From: Vicia villosa | Taxonomy: Eukaryota > Streptophyta > Magnoliopsida > Fabales > Fabaceae | NCBI RefSeq assembly: GCF_029867415.1 | Contig: NC_081183.1 | Location: forward strand, 188,195,247 to 188,259,246 | Reading direction: 5' to 3' | Length of the DNA stretch: 64,000 bases | Shown: positions 43,698 through 55,394 of the stretch, piece by piece | Position numbering within the stretch: position 1 is the first letter of the stretch | How the letters are laid out: every line of letters starts with the position of its first letter | The notes under the pieces: model-generated | Told to the model about the DNA's origin: nothing | What the model saw: the letters and a program-made list of their open reading frames with translations, nothing else | Databases searched by the model: none | Translations under genes and position numbers: made by a program

Positions 43698-44418
43698 AGA
43701 GCAACTGTTTATGGATCATGAAGAAAATTATGAAATGCAAGGATTTTGTTAGGGACATCCCATATTAGAAAGAGGTTGAACAAGAAAACAAGTATCAGAC
43801 GGGAGTTATGTACCAAGCCCTTCGAGGGGAGAAAGAGAAGTATATTTGGCACAAAATCATGCTTAATAATTTGGCAAGACTGAGAGCTCTCTCCACGCTT
43901 TGGATGACCCTTATTGGTAAACTTCTTACGAAGGATAGACTCATTCGTTTTGGAATGTAATTAGACCCTAAGTGTAGTGTGTGTGATCAGGTTGAAAGCA
44001 CGAACCATTTATTCTTTCAATGTCGTGTCCTCAATGAAAATTGGAGTAAGGTGTTAAATTGGTTGGGCATCATTAGAAGGCCTTTGGAGTGGAATGAGGA
44101 GAAAGATTGGTTGATCATGAAAACTAGGAAAAAAGGTTGGAGAAGGCAAATCTTGAAGGTTGCTATTGCCGAAACCGTCTATGAGATTTGGAGGGGAAGG
44201 AATGAAATCATTTTCTCCCAAAGGAGTTTAGAGCATAATATCTTTGATAAAATTATAGATAGTATTATGTGGAGATGTAATTCAAATAAACACTTAAGTA
44301 CTCATATTCATGTGAGTTCTAGTAGTATAAGCTAGTAGTTTGGTTTTTCCTGGATCATTGGGATCAACTTATAACTATTTGTTTTTGGTTATAATAGATA
44401 TGCTTTATTTCCAAAAGA
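43698..44418 (+). mobile_element. 5'-truncated L1-type LINE
   Basis: About 720 bp, flanked by an exact 15-bp target duplication AAATTTGGTGACTGA (43683-43697 and 44419-44433), with an A-rich end (CCAAAAGAAA). It codes the C-terminal zinc-binding region found after plant LINE reverse transcriptases. The long duplication with 5' truncation is the mark of target-primed insertion. Confidence 0.85.
43796..44335 (+). pseudogene. LINE zinc-binding C-terminal region (zf-RVT type)
   Basis: One frame reads a conserved segment (YQALRGEKEKYIWHK, then LTKDRL), an in-frame TAA at 43958, then CSVCDQVESTNHLFFQC with the C-x2-C...H...C spacing of zf-RVT domains. It runs on to a basic tail ending at 44335. The stop and the missing upstream RT make this a dead fragment. 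Confidence 0.8.
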
Positions 44419-44433
44419 AAATTTGGTGACTGA

Positions 44434-45408
44434 GTTTGTGTTTTTTACTGGGAGTTTTTAAAAAATGGACAATTTGACGATGACAAAATATGTATTTGAA
44501 GGTGCGTGAAACACAAGAAATGAGGGGTTTCAATTGAGTTTCAAGGTTTAAAATCAATTTCTTCCCAAATCAAAATACAAGAACAAAAATAAATAACACA
44601 ATTATTTTTATCCCGGTTCATTGCTAACGAAGTTACTCCAGTCCACCCGCCAAGGTGATTTTGCCTTATCAACAAAGACTTAATCCAGTATAACCGAACT
44701 GATTACAGACACCATAACAAAGACTAAGTGTCACTTGTTGCAAACCATAAAGACTAATCTTGAAAATTCTGACTAAAGCCCTAGTCTCTCAAGGAACTAT
44801 CAACTTCACTCGATGAATACAAAGGTTTGTGTTTACAGATTTACTTCTTGAAAGCAGATTACACAAGTTTGAAATACAGTCAAATAATGCAAAAGTGTTA
44901 AACAAGTATCGAACAAAAGCACACTTGCTGCAAGTTAATGAACAAAAGTTCACTTGCTTACAAAATTAAATGAACCTTGCTTTCAAAACTTCAGCACTTG
45001 GTCTTTAAAAGTTTTGTCTTCAGAATTTTCAGAACTTGTTCTTCCAGAACCTTGTCTTGAGAATCTTCAGAACTTGGACAAAAAAATCTCAGAGCTAGAG
45101 GAGGCCCCAAAATCTCTTTCATCGGAGTCACGAACAGAAGCTCTATCAGTAACGTTCATCAGAACCGTTGTTATAGAAGCATTCTAGAACTTGACTGAGT
45201 CTTTATAAACACATTGGTTTCTTCCAAAGTCATACTGTGTTGAATTCAGAACCTAATTATGTCACACGCCTTTTCTTTAGTGTCAAAACCTGTTAGTAAA
45301 AGCTACACACTAGATAGAACCAGTTGCAGGTCAAGATTCATCTATAAATGAGGAGGTAATTCCTATTTTGATGACTGGCAATATGAAAAGTTTGTTAATA
45401 GTCATCCT
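44434..45408 (-). repeat. Old copia LTR fragment
   Basis: Shares with the G LTR the block with TTTTTATCC(C/T)GGTTC and CTCCAGTCCACCC, followed by CAGAACTT-rich sequence. It is a relative of the G and H LTRs and the host into which G is inserted. Its ends are not clear. Confidence 0.5.
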
Positions 45409-46619
45409 TGAAGGATAGAAAAACACTTAGAAAGGGGGGGTTTGAATAAGTGTAGTTTAAAAACTTGAATGATAAAAACAATTTGCACAGTTATTTTTAT
45501 CCTGGTTCGTTGTTAACTAAACTACTCCAGTCCACCCCCACGGAGTGATTTACCTCACCTGAGGATTTAATCCACTAATCGCAATAGATTACAATGGTTT
45601 TCCACTTAGCCCATGACTAAGTCTTCTAGAGTATCCTGATCACAACCTGGTCACTCTAGGAACACATGCTTAGACACAAGCTAAGACTTTCTTAGAGTAT
45701 CCTGACCACCACGTGATCACTCTAATTACAACTGCTTAGACACAAGCTAAGACTTCCTAGAGTATCCTGATCAACACTTGATCACTCTAGTTACTTACAA
45801 ATTAATGTAATCAAATAAGAGTTTTACAATGCTTCTGAAAAGCTATAATCACAACAGTGATATTTCTCTTAACGTTTAAGCTTAATCTCACTAATATATT
45901 ACAACAGCAATGTAGTGAGCTTTGATGAAGATGAAGTTTCTGAGCTTTGAGTTTGAACAGCGTTTCAGCAAGTTTTTCAGAATTGGTTCTTTTCAAAATC
46001 GTCAACATTGCTTCTCATCAGAACTTCATATTTATAGGCACTTGAGAAGATGACCGTTGGGAGCATTTAATGCTTTGCGTGTTCCGTACAGCATTGCATT
46101 TAATGTTTCACGCTTTTGTCAACTACCTCGAGCCTTGTTCACGCTGTGTCTACTGACGTTGCCTTTAATAGCTTCCAACGTTCCTTTTGTCAGTCAGCGT
46201 AGCATGCCACCTGTACTTTCTTCTGATCTGATGTTTGTGAATAAAACATTTGAATATCATCAGAGTCAAACAGCTTGGTGCATAGCATCTTCTTGTCTTC
46301 TGACCTTGAAGTGCTTCTGAGCGTGATACCATGAGAGCTTCAGTGCTTCTGCTTCTGATCTCAAGTTCTTCAGATGCTTCCATAGACCCATGTTCTGATT
46401 CTGCCTTGACCATCTTCTGATGTCTTGCCAGACCATGTTCTGATGTTGCATGCTGAACCTTCTGAGACAAAGCTTCTGAGCGCTGATTTGTGCATACTCT
46501 TTATATTTCCTGAAAGGGAATTTGCAATGTATTAGAGTACCACATTATCTCACACAAAATTCATATCCTTGTTATCATCAAAACTAAGAATATTGATCAG
46601 AACAAATCTTGTTCTAACA
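45409..46619 (-). repeat. 3' LTR of element G (about 1,211 bp)
   Basis: The minus strand starts TGTTAGAACAAG right after AAAAAGGGGGAGAT and ends CTATCCTTCA at 45409. The low-coordinate boundary is inferred from the TG/CA rule, because the partner LTR is outside. It contains three units of a 68-70-bp tandem repeat (about 45600-45795) with GACACAAGCTAAGACTT and GAGTATCCTGA words. Confidence 0.7.
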
Positions 46620-46634
46620 ATCTCCCCCTTTTTG
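46620..46634 (-). other. Main polypurine tract of element G
   Basis: Minus strand AAAAAGGGGGAGAT at the 3' LTR edge. Extra GGGGGAGA tracts follow at 46733-46743, 46753-46763, 46773-46783 and 47551-47566. Confidence 0.8.
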
Positions 46635-46847
46635 ATGATGACAAAAACATATATAAATGATATGAGTTTGCGATCAGAAAGAGCAGACGGCTAAAAACAA
46701 TTACACAGCTATAGCATAAGCATGTGAATATGTCTCCCCCTGAGATTAACAATCTCCCCCTGAGATGAATAATCTCCCCCTGAAATTAATACTAGAAGAA
46801 TTTTAATAATAAAAGACTTCCCTGATTATTTCGGTAGAGACGTTCAC

Positions 46848-47065
46848 AGTGCTTGATCTTCAGAACATTCATGACTTCTGATTTCTGCTTCCATAGGACA
46901 GCTTCAGAACTTTGAATTTCTTTAGATCCTCAGAACATTCACAGCTTCTGACTCTTGCTTCCATCGGACAGCTTCAGAACTTGAATTTCTTTGATCTTCA
47001 GAACATTCACAGCTTCTGACTTTTGCTTCCATCGGACAGCTTCAGAGCTTGAATTTCTTTTTACA
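46848..47065 (-). repeat. Three-unit tandem repeat (about 70 bp) in G 3' region
   Basis: Units contain TTCAGAACATTCACAGCTTC and CATCGGACAGCTTCAGAAC. They lie between the extra small frame and the 3' LTR. Confidence 0.8.
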
Positions 47066-47902
47066 TCACTTCATGCTAGATTGTATCAGAACATTGTTGA
47101 ATGTACCAGAGCATCATCAGAGCATCTCTACATCCTGAAATGTTACAGAACAAAACTAAACGACAAAAGTCAGTATGAATGAATCAGAACATAAATTATG
47201 TTTCAGAACACATAATATGTATCAGAGCCATATAAGCCATATAGAATGTATCAGATCCATATAGACATTCAGAATCAGAACATATTCTATCATCAGAATA
47301 TCTGAACATTCTTCCTTCTTGCTTCTGATTCTGAAGCTTCATAGTACGCAGCTTGCTTCAAGAATCCAAGAGCTTGATTCTCTAAAGAGTTGCTTCATCA
47401 TCTCGTTGCTTCTTATGTTGATCTTGAAAGAGAATCTTCAATTCCTACAACAACACAACTTAAAGAGTAGAACTTTACAAGTTCTGTTAGTAATGTGGGG
47501 CATTTTTACCCAGTAACTGATAATATTAATCAAATCATTTATCATATATTCTCTCCCCCTTTTTGTCATAACATCAAAAAGAATATAAAAGATTCAGATG
47601 TAGAAAACGACAAAGGAAAGAAACAAAATTTAACTTTTCATTGATTAAACAAACAGGATTACAAAAGATGTATGCAGAAAACAGATGCAACAAGGAAGGA
47701 AAACTACAAAGACTTAAGGACTACAACCCTAGCTTAGACAATCTTAGCTAACATATCATGAATCCCTACGGTCTTCTCAGTTTGTTCAGCCATGAAAGCT
47801 TGAAACTCTGCATGCCTGTCCAGACTAGAACCTCCACTGTAGGAGAGATGCATGAATTCAAGGAGGAAGTGAGAGACAGTTCACAGGAAGAGAGCTAATG
47901 TC

Positions 47903-48301
47903 TCAAACGGGGCTTTCCCTTAACATAGAAGTTAAGAACATGATCCTTATCATCATCCAATATCTCAAGAAAGTCTTCTTCCTTTGGATAAATGTTGATA
48001 ACAGCATCACAGAAGAGATCTGACTTGAGACTTCTTGGAATCCTGAGAGATCCGTCTTGAAATCAATGTCAGTGATCCCCGAGATTTGTTTCTCAACCTT
48101 GAACCAGAAAACCCTTCCAACAGTTCTATACATATAGAACGACCACCCTTGAGCCTTCGCCTTTGCATCTTGGTTGAAACCATAAGCACCCAAATCATCA
48201 GCGTCCACATGAGATTTGCACAAAACTTCCATTATAGATGAAGGACTGAAGCAAGTTTTCAGTGGAGAAACCTCTTGAGAGAAACTTGAAGGCGGATTCA
48301 T
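47903..48301 (-). CDS. Small frame in the 3' region of Sirevirus G, unknown
   Basis: 132 residues starting MNPPSSFSQEVSPLK at 48301, located between pol and the 3' LTR. Sireviruses often carry an extra (envelope-like or other) reading frame here. I recognise no domain or membrane segment in it, and the second half looks like a shifted or random frame, so it may be a truncated remnant. It is not supported as a host gene. Confidence 0.35.
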   Translation of the reverse strand: MNPPSSFSQEVSPLKTCFSPSSIMEVLCKSHVDADDLGAYGFNQDAKAKAQGWSFYMYRTVGRVFWFKVEKQISGITDIDFKTDLSGFQEVSSQISSVMLLSTFIQRKKTFLRYWMMIRIMFLTSMLRESPV

Positions 48302-48825
48302 GATGAATGCTAGGATGAAGATGAATAAACTAAGGTTTATGAAAAAAAATATTCATAGAAAAGTGAGAGAAGGAGAGAGAGAGCGCAAAGATTGATTGAA
48401 GAATGCAAGGGAATGGAGAAATAAATAGAGGGAATGTGGGGAAGGAAACGTTCTAGGGAAAGGAAACGTTTGACGGGTATGAAAAAACGAAAAAGGACAA
48501 TAAAAGAAATGATGAATGGCATTTAATGTTATTTGACGTGAGGAGAGATAATAATGACAAAAGAAGTGATTAGCACAGTTACCTAAGTAGACGTCCCCTC
48601 AACTGCACGCACGTTTGTCCAGAAAAAAATGAACATGTGTTTACCATCTGGATAGCCAGTTACAGCTGTTTTACTTTTAAAGAGATTCTGAATCAACTTA
48701 GACAATGAAACGTTAGTAATAACTGAATCACTACTTCTAATTGATTACAAACAGAACTTCTTATAAAAGACTAATCCAATCTCATTTCAGAAGATACTCA
48801 TACATAAGATCTTCTCATCTTCTCA

Positions 48826-49736
48826 TTATGGGCATAAATCCATACTGATATTCTTCAGAATGAACTTAAACCTATCTTCAGCAAGGGGTTTTGTAAAGAT
48901 ATCAGCCCATTGATGGTCTGTATCCACAAAGTTTAAAAATATAACACCCTTCTGAACATAGTCCCTTATGAAATGATGTTTAATCTCAATATGTTTAGCT
49001 TTTGAATGTAAGATAGGATTCTTAGATAAACATATAGCAGAAGTATTATCACAGAAAATAGGAATGTTACTCTCATATATCTGATAATCTTCTAACTGAC
49101 TTCTCATCCAGAGCATTTGTGTGCTACATCCAGCAGCAGCAACACATTTTGCTTCTGTTGTTGAGAGGGCAATTGTAGCTTGCTTCTTGCTGTACCATGA
49201 GATCAGATGACTTCCAAGAAATTGACAACTTCCAGAAGTACTTTTCCTTTCAATTCTATCTCCAGCATAGTCGCATCACAGAATCCTACTAAGTTATATT
49301 CTTTGGATCTTCTGTAAACCAAACCAACATTAGTAGTACCTTTCAGATACCTCAGAATTCTCTTAACCGCAGTTAAATGAGATTCTCTCGGATCTGATTG
49401 GAATCTACCACACAAACAAACACTAAAGAGAATGTCAGGTCTAGAAGCAATTAGGTATAGAAGAGATCCAATCATACCTCTGTACAACTTCTGATCTACC
49501 TTCTTACTTACCTCATCCTTACCTAGGACACATGTTGGATGCATAGGAGTTTTGGCTTCTTTGCTTTCTGAAAGATTAAACTTCTTCAGAAGTACTTTCA
49601 CATACTTCGTTTGATGAACATATGTTCCATCAGAAGTTTGGTTGATTTGAATCCCAAGGAAATACTTGAGTTCTCCCATCATGCTCATTTCAAATTCAGC
49701 CTGCATAGACTTAGCAAACTCCTTTCCAAGTGTAGC
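48826..49736 (-). pseudogene. Ty1/copia RT end and RNase H of element G, frameshifted
   Basis: The left-hand pol piece reads GELKYFLGIQ, a LYRGMIGSLLYL segment and a RYLKGT segment of copia RT. It then shifts frame near 49205-49260 and continues in RNase H (STTEAKCVA, FCDNTSAI, KHIEIKHHFIRD, ADIFTKPL) to a stop at 48826. The first five bases, GTAGC (49732-49736), are duplicated at 61546-61550 by insertion of B. Confidence 0.9.
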
Positions 49737-52700
49737 TGTCATACCCCAAAATTTGCCCACATTATTTCTCTTATTCAAGCTTCAAGTACATAGGCAAAAG
49801 CTCATAAACACACTCTCCTATACAATAACCCTCAAACTAGGGTTTTGATATTTTCAAAGTAAAATCAAGTTCTGACAACCCAAGTGGACCTCATAACCTC
49901 TCATATGATTCAAAGAACCTCTATGCCAAATTTCAAGCCCCGATTCAAAGGATAATCTCTATCATGAGCCCATCCACGATCCAAAACAAGAGTCGTGTTA
50001 TTTTTGCTATTTTTATTAATTATTTTATGGTTTATATCACTTTAAATCATAAAAAAAAAATAAAATTATATAAAATAGTGAAATAAATATGAAATATTAT
50101 TTGCTTTGATTTTAAAAACAAGGAATCAATCAAATATATCTTTCTTAATTGACCAAACAATAATTGAATCAAATATTGGGCAAAAATTGGAAAGATTGAA
50201 TATAATTTTTCAATCAAATTTCTCAAGATAGGAATCAAAGATTCAAAGGGATTTTGTCCAAATTTGTTGACCTAGAATCACTTACCTATATATTCACAGT
50301 TAATCAGAATGCAAGAGGTCGGTTTTTGCAAGGATTAGCAGCCCAAGAACGTTCACACAAAACTCAGAAAAGTCAAAGAAAGGTGAAATTCGGATCGAAG
50401 GGTTGAAAGGAATTCAAGGGGATTTGAAGATTGCAATCCATTCTTTGGTGTTCCCTGAAACTATCTGGATAATTCTCAAGGTCTCAAGCGCTCAGAATCC
50501 TCACATACACGGTTACGGTTTGGCCCCTTTAACTAAAAATCGTTTTCGATGATTTATGCATAATGAATGAAATTTGAGTGTATATTCTTGTTATTGATGA
50601 TATTTCGAAGCTTTCTGTATGGTTCAATTGGAGTTTGAGTACAGGATTGAGATTTCACCATGGCTAGGGTTCACAGCTTTCAAATTGGGGTTTGGCGAAA
50701 CAGTTGAAATCAGACGAAATTAAGAGCATATTCACGTTCAGGAGATCACATCCAATTGGTACATGATCTCATAACAAGTTTATGTCGTGTGTTTTGTGAT
50801 TTTTTAGTTTGCAGGTGATAGCTACGTTCTGGACCGCAGCGAAATCGTGTCTGCTCCGTAGCAAACTTTACAGGGCATACGAAGAAGATGACCCCCCAGC
50901 AAGTCGCGCGCGAGTTTTGGTTTGAAATACTGATCGACTTTATTTTAATATATTACGTTTTACGGTTGCCTTGTTAACAGCGAATCGAAGATGGCTCAGT
51001 GGCTAGGCATATGCGCGCTACACTCCCAGGTCACTGGTTCGAGCGTGACCAGCGACACTTATTTTTGTCAATTTGTTTGTTTCCATCCCACTGATCCGGT
51101 GCATCAAGTTCCACGCACTTAGAATACAACTCCAAATAGCAGCCGCTGGATGGTCTTTGGTCCAGATCCGAAGGCCCTGAAGCGCAAGTCCATCATGATT
51201 CCTCTGGATGCGTACACACCAGATCCAGCGCCAGCTGAGTTTTTTTTTTTTCTCTCTTTACTCTATTTTTCTTTTCTTTATTTAATTTAGTTTTTAACTA
51301 AATTCTTTTCTTTTTTAAAAAAAAAATATATATTCTTTTTACCTAATAACAAAACATTTTTTTTTTACTTAATGAAAATTAAACTTTTATTTTTTATATT
51401 AAATCATTATCTTAAATTAGGATAAATAATTGGTTAATTTAACTATTTAATTAAGGTAGTATTTTTATTAATTGATTAAATATACACTAGGGTTAGGTAA
51501 TTTAATCGAAACTCGATTTTCACCGATTTAATTAATTGGGTTGAAAACCAACAATTAATTTATTTTTATTCTATTAATTATGGTTAACTTGTGCCCTAAT
51601 CAGGGTTTACAAAGGATTTCTTTGTGTATTCTTTTCAGGGTTATATTCAGATACGTTCCGACTACGAGCCACGCCTCTTACAAAGCTAAGTCCCGACTCT
51701 ATCATTTTATTTAAATATGTGATTGCCTTATAAAATATTATTATGGTTGCATCCTCAAAAGTCAATGGACTCTTCCTACACTCACTTTCTTTCCTGCTTT
51801 TGCCTTTGCCTCCGTCAAATGTTTTCAGGGTTAGCAACAGGATTTTCCTCCGCCCGCTAACCATATCAGATCAAATCAAGCTAAGTACTTTTGTTTATTT
51901 TTATTTTAAATACATTATATCCTTATTTTTAGGGTTGACTGTGTTCGCCTTCGAACCGATAAATGCACTCACCCTATTTTGTTTGCCTTTTCCAGGGTAT
52001 GTCAAATTGCCAAAGCCACGAGTTTGGTAACCCTAAACCCTAACCTTTTATTTTTCTGTTTAATTATTACTTGTGTCAAACCCTATTAAGGGATCCGCTG
52101 GTTACAATTTCCCTCCCCCATATTACTGTTTCTTGCCTTATATTATCTGCGTGGTTAGTAAAATAGGGAGTGGCAACCATGAATTGAATTTAGAATCGCT
52201 AATTTACAAGATAATATAATCGAATATAATCACGTGATTGGTGCACACACGCACGCTTTTGGGTAACCTCTCTGTTGCCTGTTGCCTGTTGCCTTGTTGC
52301 CTGTTGCCTCGTGTTTTTGCAGAATAGCCAGTCCCTCGAATACGAGGATACCTCAGCCATGTTGCCTCGACAAAAGGTCATGAGACCCTAAAATGATGCT
52401 GCCTTCGATACACTAACATGACCTCGACCCTCGGAAAGTTGCCTACGAATAAGGCTGAGGTATCTTCTGGTTGCCTACGAAAGGCTATTCTGATCTTTCC
52501 CCTTAGACTACTTGCCCCTCTATGGCATGGGTCAGTCTTTGGGCGAACGATAATTCGACGACCCTTCAACCTCCAAACGAAAGGCTTCCTGCCCTCTTAT
52601 GGCAAGGATAGACCCTTTCATTCTGAAAGGCAAAAAGAGACCTATCATCTGAGTTTAAGGTAATTGCCCCTAATTGCCTTGCAATGCTCAAACCTTTTAT

Positions 52701-53008
52701 TATATTCTTTCTCATAATTTTTCAAAAGGGCAACGCTTATTCACAAGCTAAAGTCCCTATCTCTTTCATCTACTTTTTCTAAAGACAAACGAGCAAGCAA
52801 AGCAATTAAGAGCCCATGGAAAACCATGGATGCAAAGGGTGCCTTACACCTTCCCTTTGCATAATTACCCCCCGAACCCTATTTTATTTAAAAGGTTTTT
52901 TCTGTTTCTTTTTGCCTTTCCGAACCTGTTTGGATAAAATAAAAGTCGGTGGCGACTCTTGCTTACCGCGACATTTCGATCGATAAAAAGTCAGTTCACC
53001 GTATTACA
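49737..53008 (+). repeat. 5' LTR of element B (3,272 bp)
   Basis: TATA-like CCTATATATT at about 50285-50294, so U3 is about 0.55 kb. It holds a tRNA-like segment with A and B boxes (50992-51055), a pyrimidine-rich/AT-rich middle, a GTTGCCT short repeat (52272-52310 region), and TGGCGACTCT at 52950-52959, an echo of the primer site. Short frames repeat exactly in the other LTR and are taken as non-coding. Confidence 0.93.
50992..51055 (+). other. tRNA-like pol III promoter segment in B LTR
   Basis: TGGCTCAGTGGCTAGG (50992-51007) fits the A-box consensus, and GGTTCGAGCGT (51036-51046) resembles a B box 44 bases on, inside a GTCAC/GTGAC stem. A full cloverleaf with normal T-arm does not form, so this is not called as a tRNA gene. 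The second copy is at 59529-59592. Confidence 0.5.
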
Positions 53009-53012
53009 GAAC

Positions 53013-53030
53013 TGGCGACTCTGCTGGGGA
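53013..53030 (+). other. Primer binding site of element B (tRNA-Arg)
   Basis: TGGCGACTCTGCTGGGGA, four bases after the LTR end; identical to that of Ogre C. Confidence 0.85.
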
Positions 53031-54206
53031 CATAATTCGATAAAAGAGGGGTTACCTTAAAAGTTTAGGATCACTTAATTGTATTCTATTGTTTGCTTTG
53101 CTTGCTTTGTTTTTCAGGGCTGTTTTGGTAAAATTGAAGGACGAATCCTGTTCCCGGATTCAAGAACACTTAAGATTAGGAGTGGCATAGTCATGGAGAC
53201 CCCCCTTGTGCATGCTTGGGGTTGGTCAAAATGAAGTTCACGCTTGAGTTAGGCCTCCACTAGTTATTGTGTACCTCTTTTGCATGAGAGAGGTTTATGC
53301 ATGTATCTTTGGGTGCGTCGGAGCTCAAGGACCTTTAGTCACCTTTAACCCATCCTGACTTTTAGGAACGTAGTGGGAGGGCTATTCTTGGTGCATGCCA
53401 AGTTATGGTCGCTACCCGATACTACAGCTCAGATAGGTTTCTTCCTAAAGTATCATTGCGTGTTATGCATGTACCATGTTCGAGGGTGCTTTAGAGGGGG
53501 CTGACAATTCTGAGTCACTTGGTAGAACCCGTTGCTGAACTCTCCTTATCCATAGAAATACCCTTGGGAAGGACACCTCATCAGACTCCATGCAAGCCTT
53601 AAGCCAAAAAATTGTGTGACTTGTGTGACTTGTGTGACTTGTTTGTGTTTGCTACTAACCTTTGTTCTTTGCAGGTTTTGTTAAAAGGACGTGTTTGCCC
53701 TTACAATCTCACACTATGCCTAATGAATTGCATTCGCATAACATTCATGACATCATGACATCATGAGCATAACATGATTAACTAACCCTTTCAAGGATCT
53801 TAGGAATTTAGGGCGCACAATTTCAGGTGCCCTTATCAAAGACTGAATTCCTATCAAGGGGCAAGAGGATTTATTTTCCTCTGCCCACATACCTTCCAAT
53901 TCATAGACACAGTACCTAGCAAGGGGCAAGAGGATTTACTTTCCTCTGGCCATGTATCTTCAAATTCAGAAGTATCCCGAATCAGAGGCGATGACCCACT
54001 CGATATGGTGAGCTCGATTCTTAAAGAAGGATGCTTAAAAATGAAAGCCAAGGTTCTTCAGACGAAGCTGTGACTGATTAAATTTCTAAAGTTGCTAACT
54101 AAATTCCTTAAAGATCCTTGAAAACATTTCAGTCGTATTCATAACATCGCATAACAGGTTTATTTCAATAGGTCTCTCATCCTCCCTCGCTGTTTATTTC
54201 AGCATC
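53031..54206 (+). other. Leader of element B
   Basis: About 1.2 kb without coding sequence. It holds a TTGTGTGACTTG triplet repeat near 53614-53642, and two copies of a GGGGCAAGAGGATTTA-type segment at about 53859-53876 and 53925-53942. It ends in an acceptor-like TTTATTTCAG (about 54193-54202) just before the gag start. Confidence 0.55.
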
Positions 54207-55394
54207 ATGGATCTCGAGCAATCTGTCAAAAATCTTCAGGCTCAGAATAACCAGTTCCAGAAAATAATTTTTCACTTGGCCAAGGGGCAAGAAGAATTGA
54301 AGGCACTTCTGATCGAGAAAGAGAAGAATCAGCACAAGCACCAAGGTGGTCAAGATAATCAAAGATCCAAGCCTAAGCGATCATTTTCCCTGTTACCCAT
54401 GCCGCTGTCTCAAGTTTTGCAACAACTGCTCAATAAGAACTTGATAACTCTATTGCCTCCATATTCATTTCCTACCAACCCCACTCCTGGGTATAAGTAC
54501 CATGCGAGATGCGCTTATCATTCAAATAGTCATGGTCATGATACAAAGGATTGTTGGCAATTAAAGCACAAGATTCAAGACTTAATCGATGGAAAAATCA
54601 TTGACTTCAATTCACCTGAGGAACTCCATATGGCCAATACTGGGTACAACCGGAAGGGTCGCGATGAACCCAACCAATCTGTGAGGACAATTCTGATCTC
54701 TACACCAGTTCAACCACAAGGACACAAGTCAGATACACCTAAGCGCCAATTCACAAAAATCAATATAACTCTGGCCGAAGCGTTGCAACAATTGCTGAAG
54801 AGAGGGCTAATCACTTTGAAGGACCCTCCGAGAAATCCTAGCACTTCCTTTTCTCGTTATGATCCTAATGCAAGGTGTGCGTATCACTCTGATAGTCCTG
54901 GACATGACACTAATAATTGTTGGCAATTAAAGCATAAGATCCAAGACTTAATCGATGACAAGACCATTGACTTCCACTCTCATGAGAAACCTCATACTGT
55001 GTACAACCAGAAAGATCACGATGAACATAACCAATCTATGGGAACAGTTCTGACCTTTACACTAGCTCCGCAACAAAGACGCAAGTCAGATACATCCAAA
55101 CGTCAGTTTACAAATATCAACATGTCACTGGCTCAGGCATTACAACATTTGCTGAGAGAAAATTTGATTACTTTAAGGGATCCTCCTGTGAAGCCCAACA
55201 CTTCCGCTCCTAGCTACAAGCCCAATGCGAGGTGCGCATATCACTCCAATAGCCCTGGGCATGATACGAATGATTGTTGGCCATTGAAGAACAAGATTCA
55301 AGACATGATCGATGCTGGTGAAATTGAATTCTATCACCCCAAGACTCCTGTGATGATCACTACTCCTATGCCTAATCACAAAGGGATTGATTAA
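54207..55394 (+). CDS. Reduced gag-like protein with three CHHC zinc modules
   Basis: 395 residues. Residues 1-40 form a heptad-like helix (QSVKNLQAQ start) matching the start of the element C gag. Then a unit of about 120 residues is present three times. Each unit has a short leucine-rich helix (LSQVLQQLL-like), a proline-rich linker and a CHHC motif: C102/H105/H111/C116, C224/H227/H233/C238, C343/H346/H352/C357, each followed by KIQDLID or a close variant. The same module occurs once in the element C gag (C499). The Ty3 capsid core found in C is absent. The frame is intact with a clear ATG after an acceptor-like site. Likely an RNA- or DNA-binding structural protein; function is inferred from the motif only. 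Confidence 0.85.
   Translation: MDLEQSVKNLQAQNNQFQKIIFHLAKGQEELKALLIEKEKNQHKHQGGQDNQRSKPKRSFSLLPMPLSQVLQQLLNKNLITLLPPYSFPTNPTPGYKYHARCAYHSNSHGHDTKDCWQLKHKIQDLIDGKIIDFNSPEELHMANTGYNRKGRDEPNQSVRTILISTPVQPQGHKSDTPKRQFTKINITLAEALQQLLKRGLITLKDPPRNPSTSFSRYDPNARCAYHSDSPGHDTNNCWQLKHKIQDLIDDKTIDFHSHEKPHTVYNQKDHDEHNQSMGTVLTFTLAPQQRRKSDTSKRQFTNINMSLAQALQHLLRENLITLRDPPVKPNTSAPSYKPNARCAYHSNSPGHDTNDCWPLKNKIQDMIDAGEIEFYHPKTPVMITTPMPNHKGID

Noticed and set aside
50992..51055. A true tRNA gene
   Set aside because: A and B boxes are present but the T arm and acceptor stem do not pair normally.
52199..52663. Small frames in B LTRs (60-81 residues)
   Set aside because: They overlap on both strands in a GTTGCCT-rich patch and have no recognised domain.
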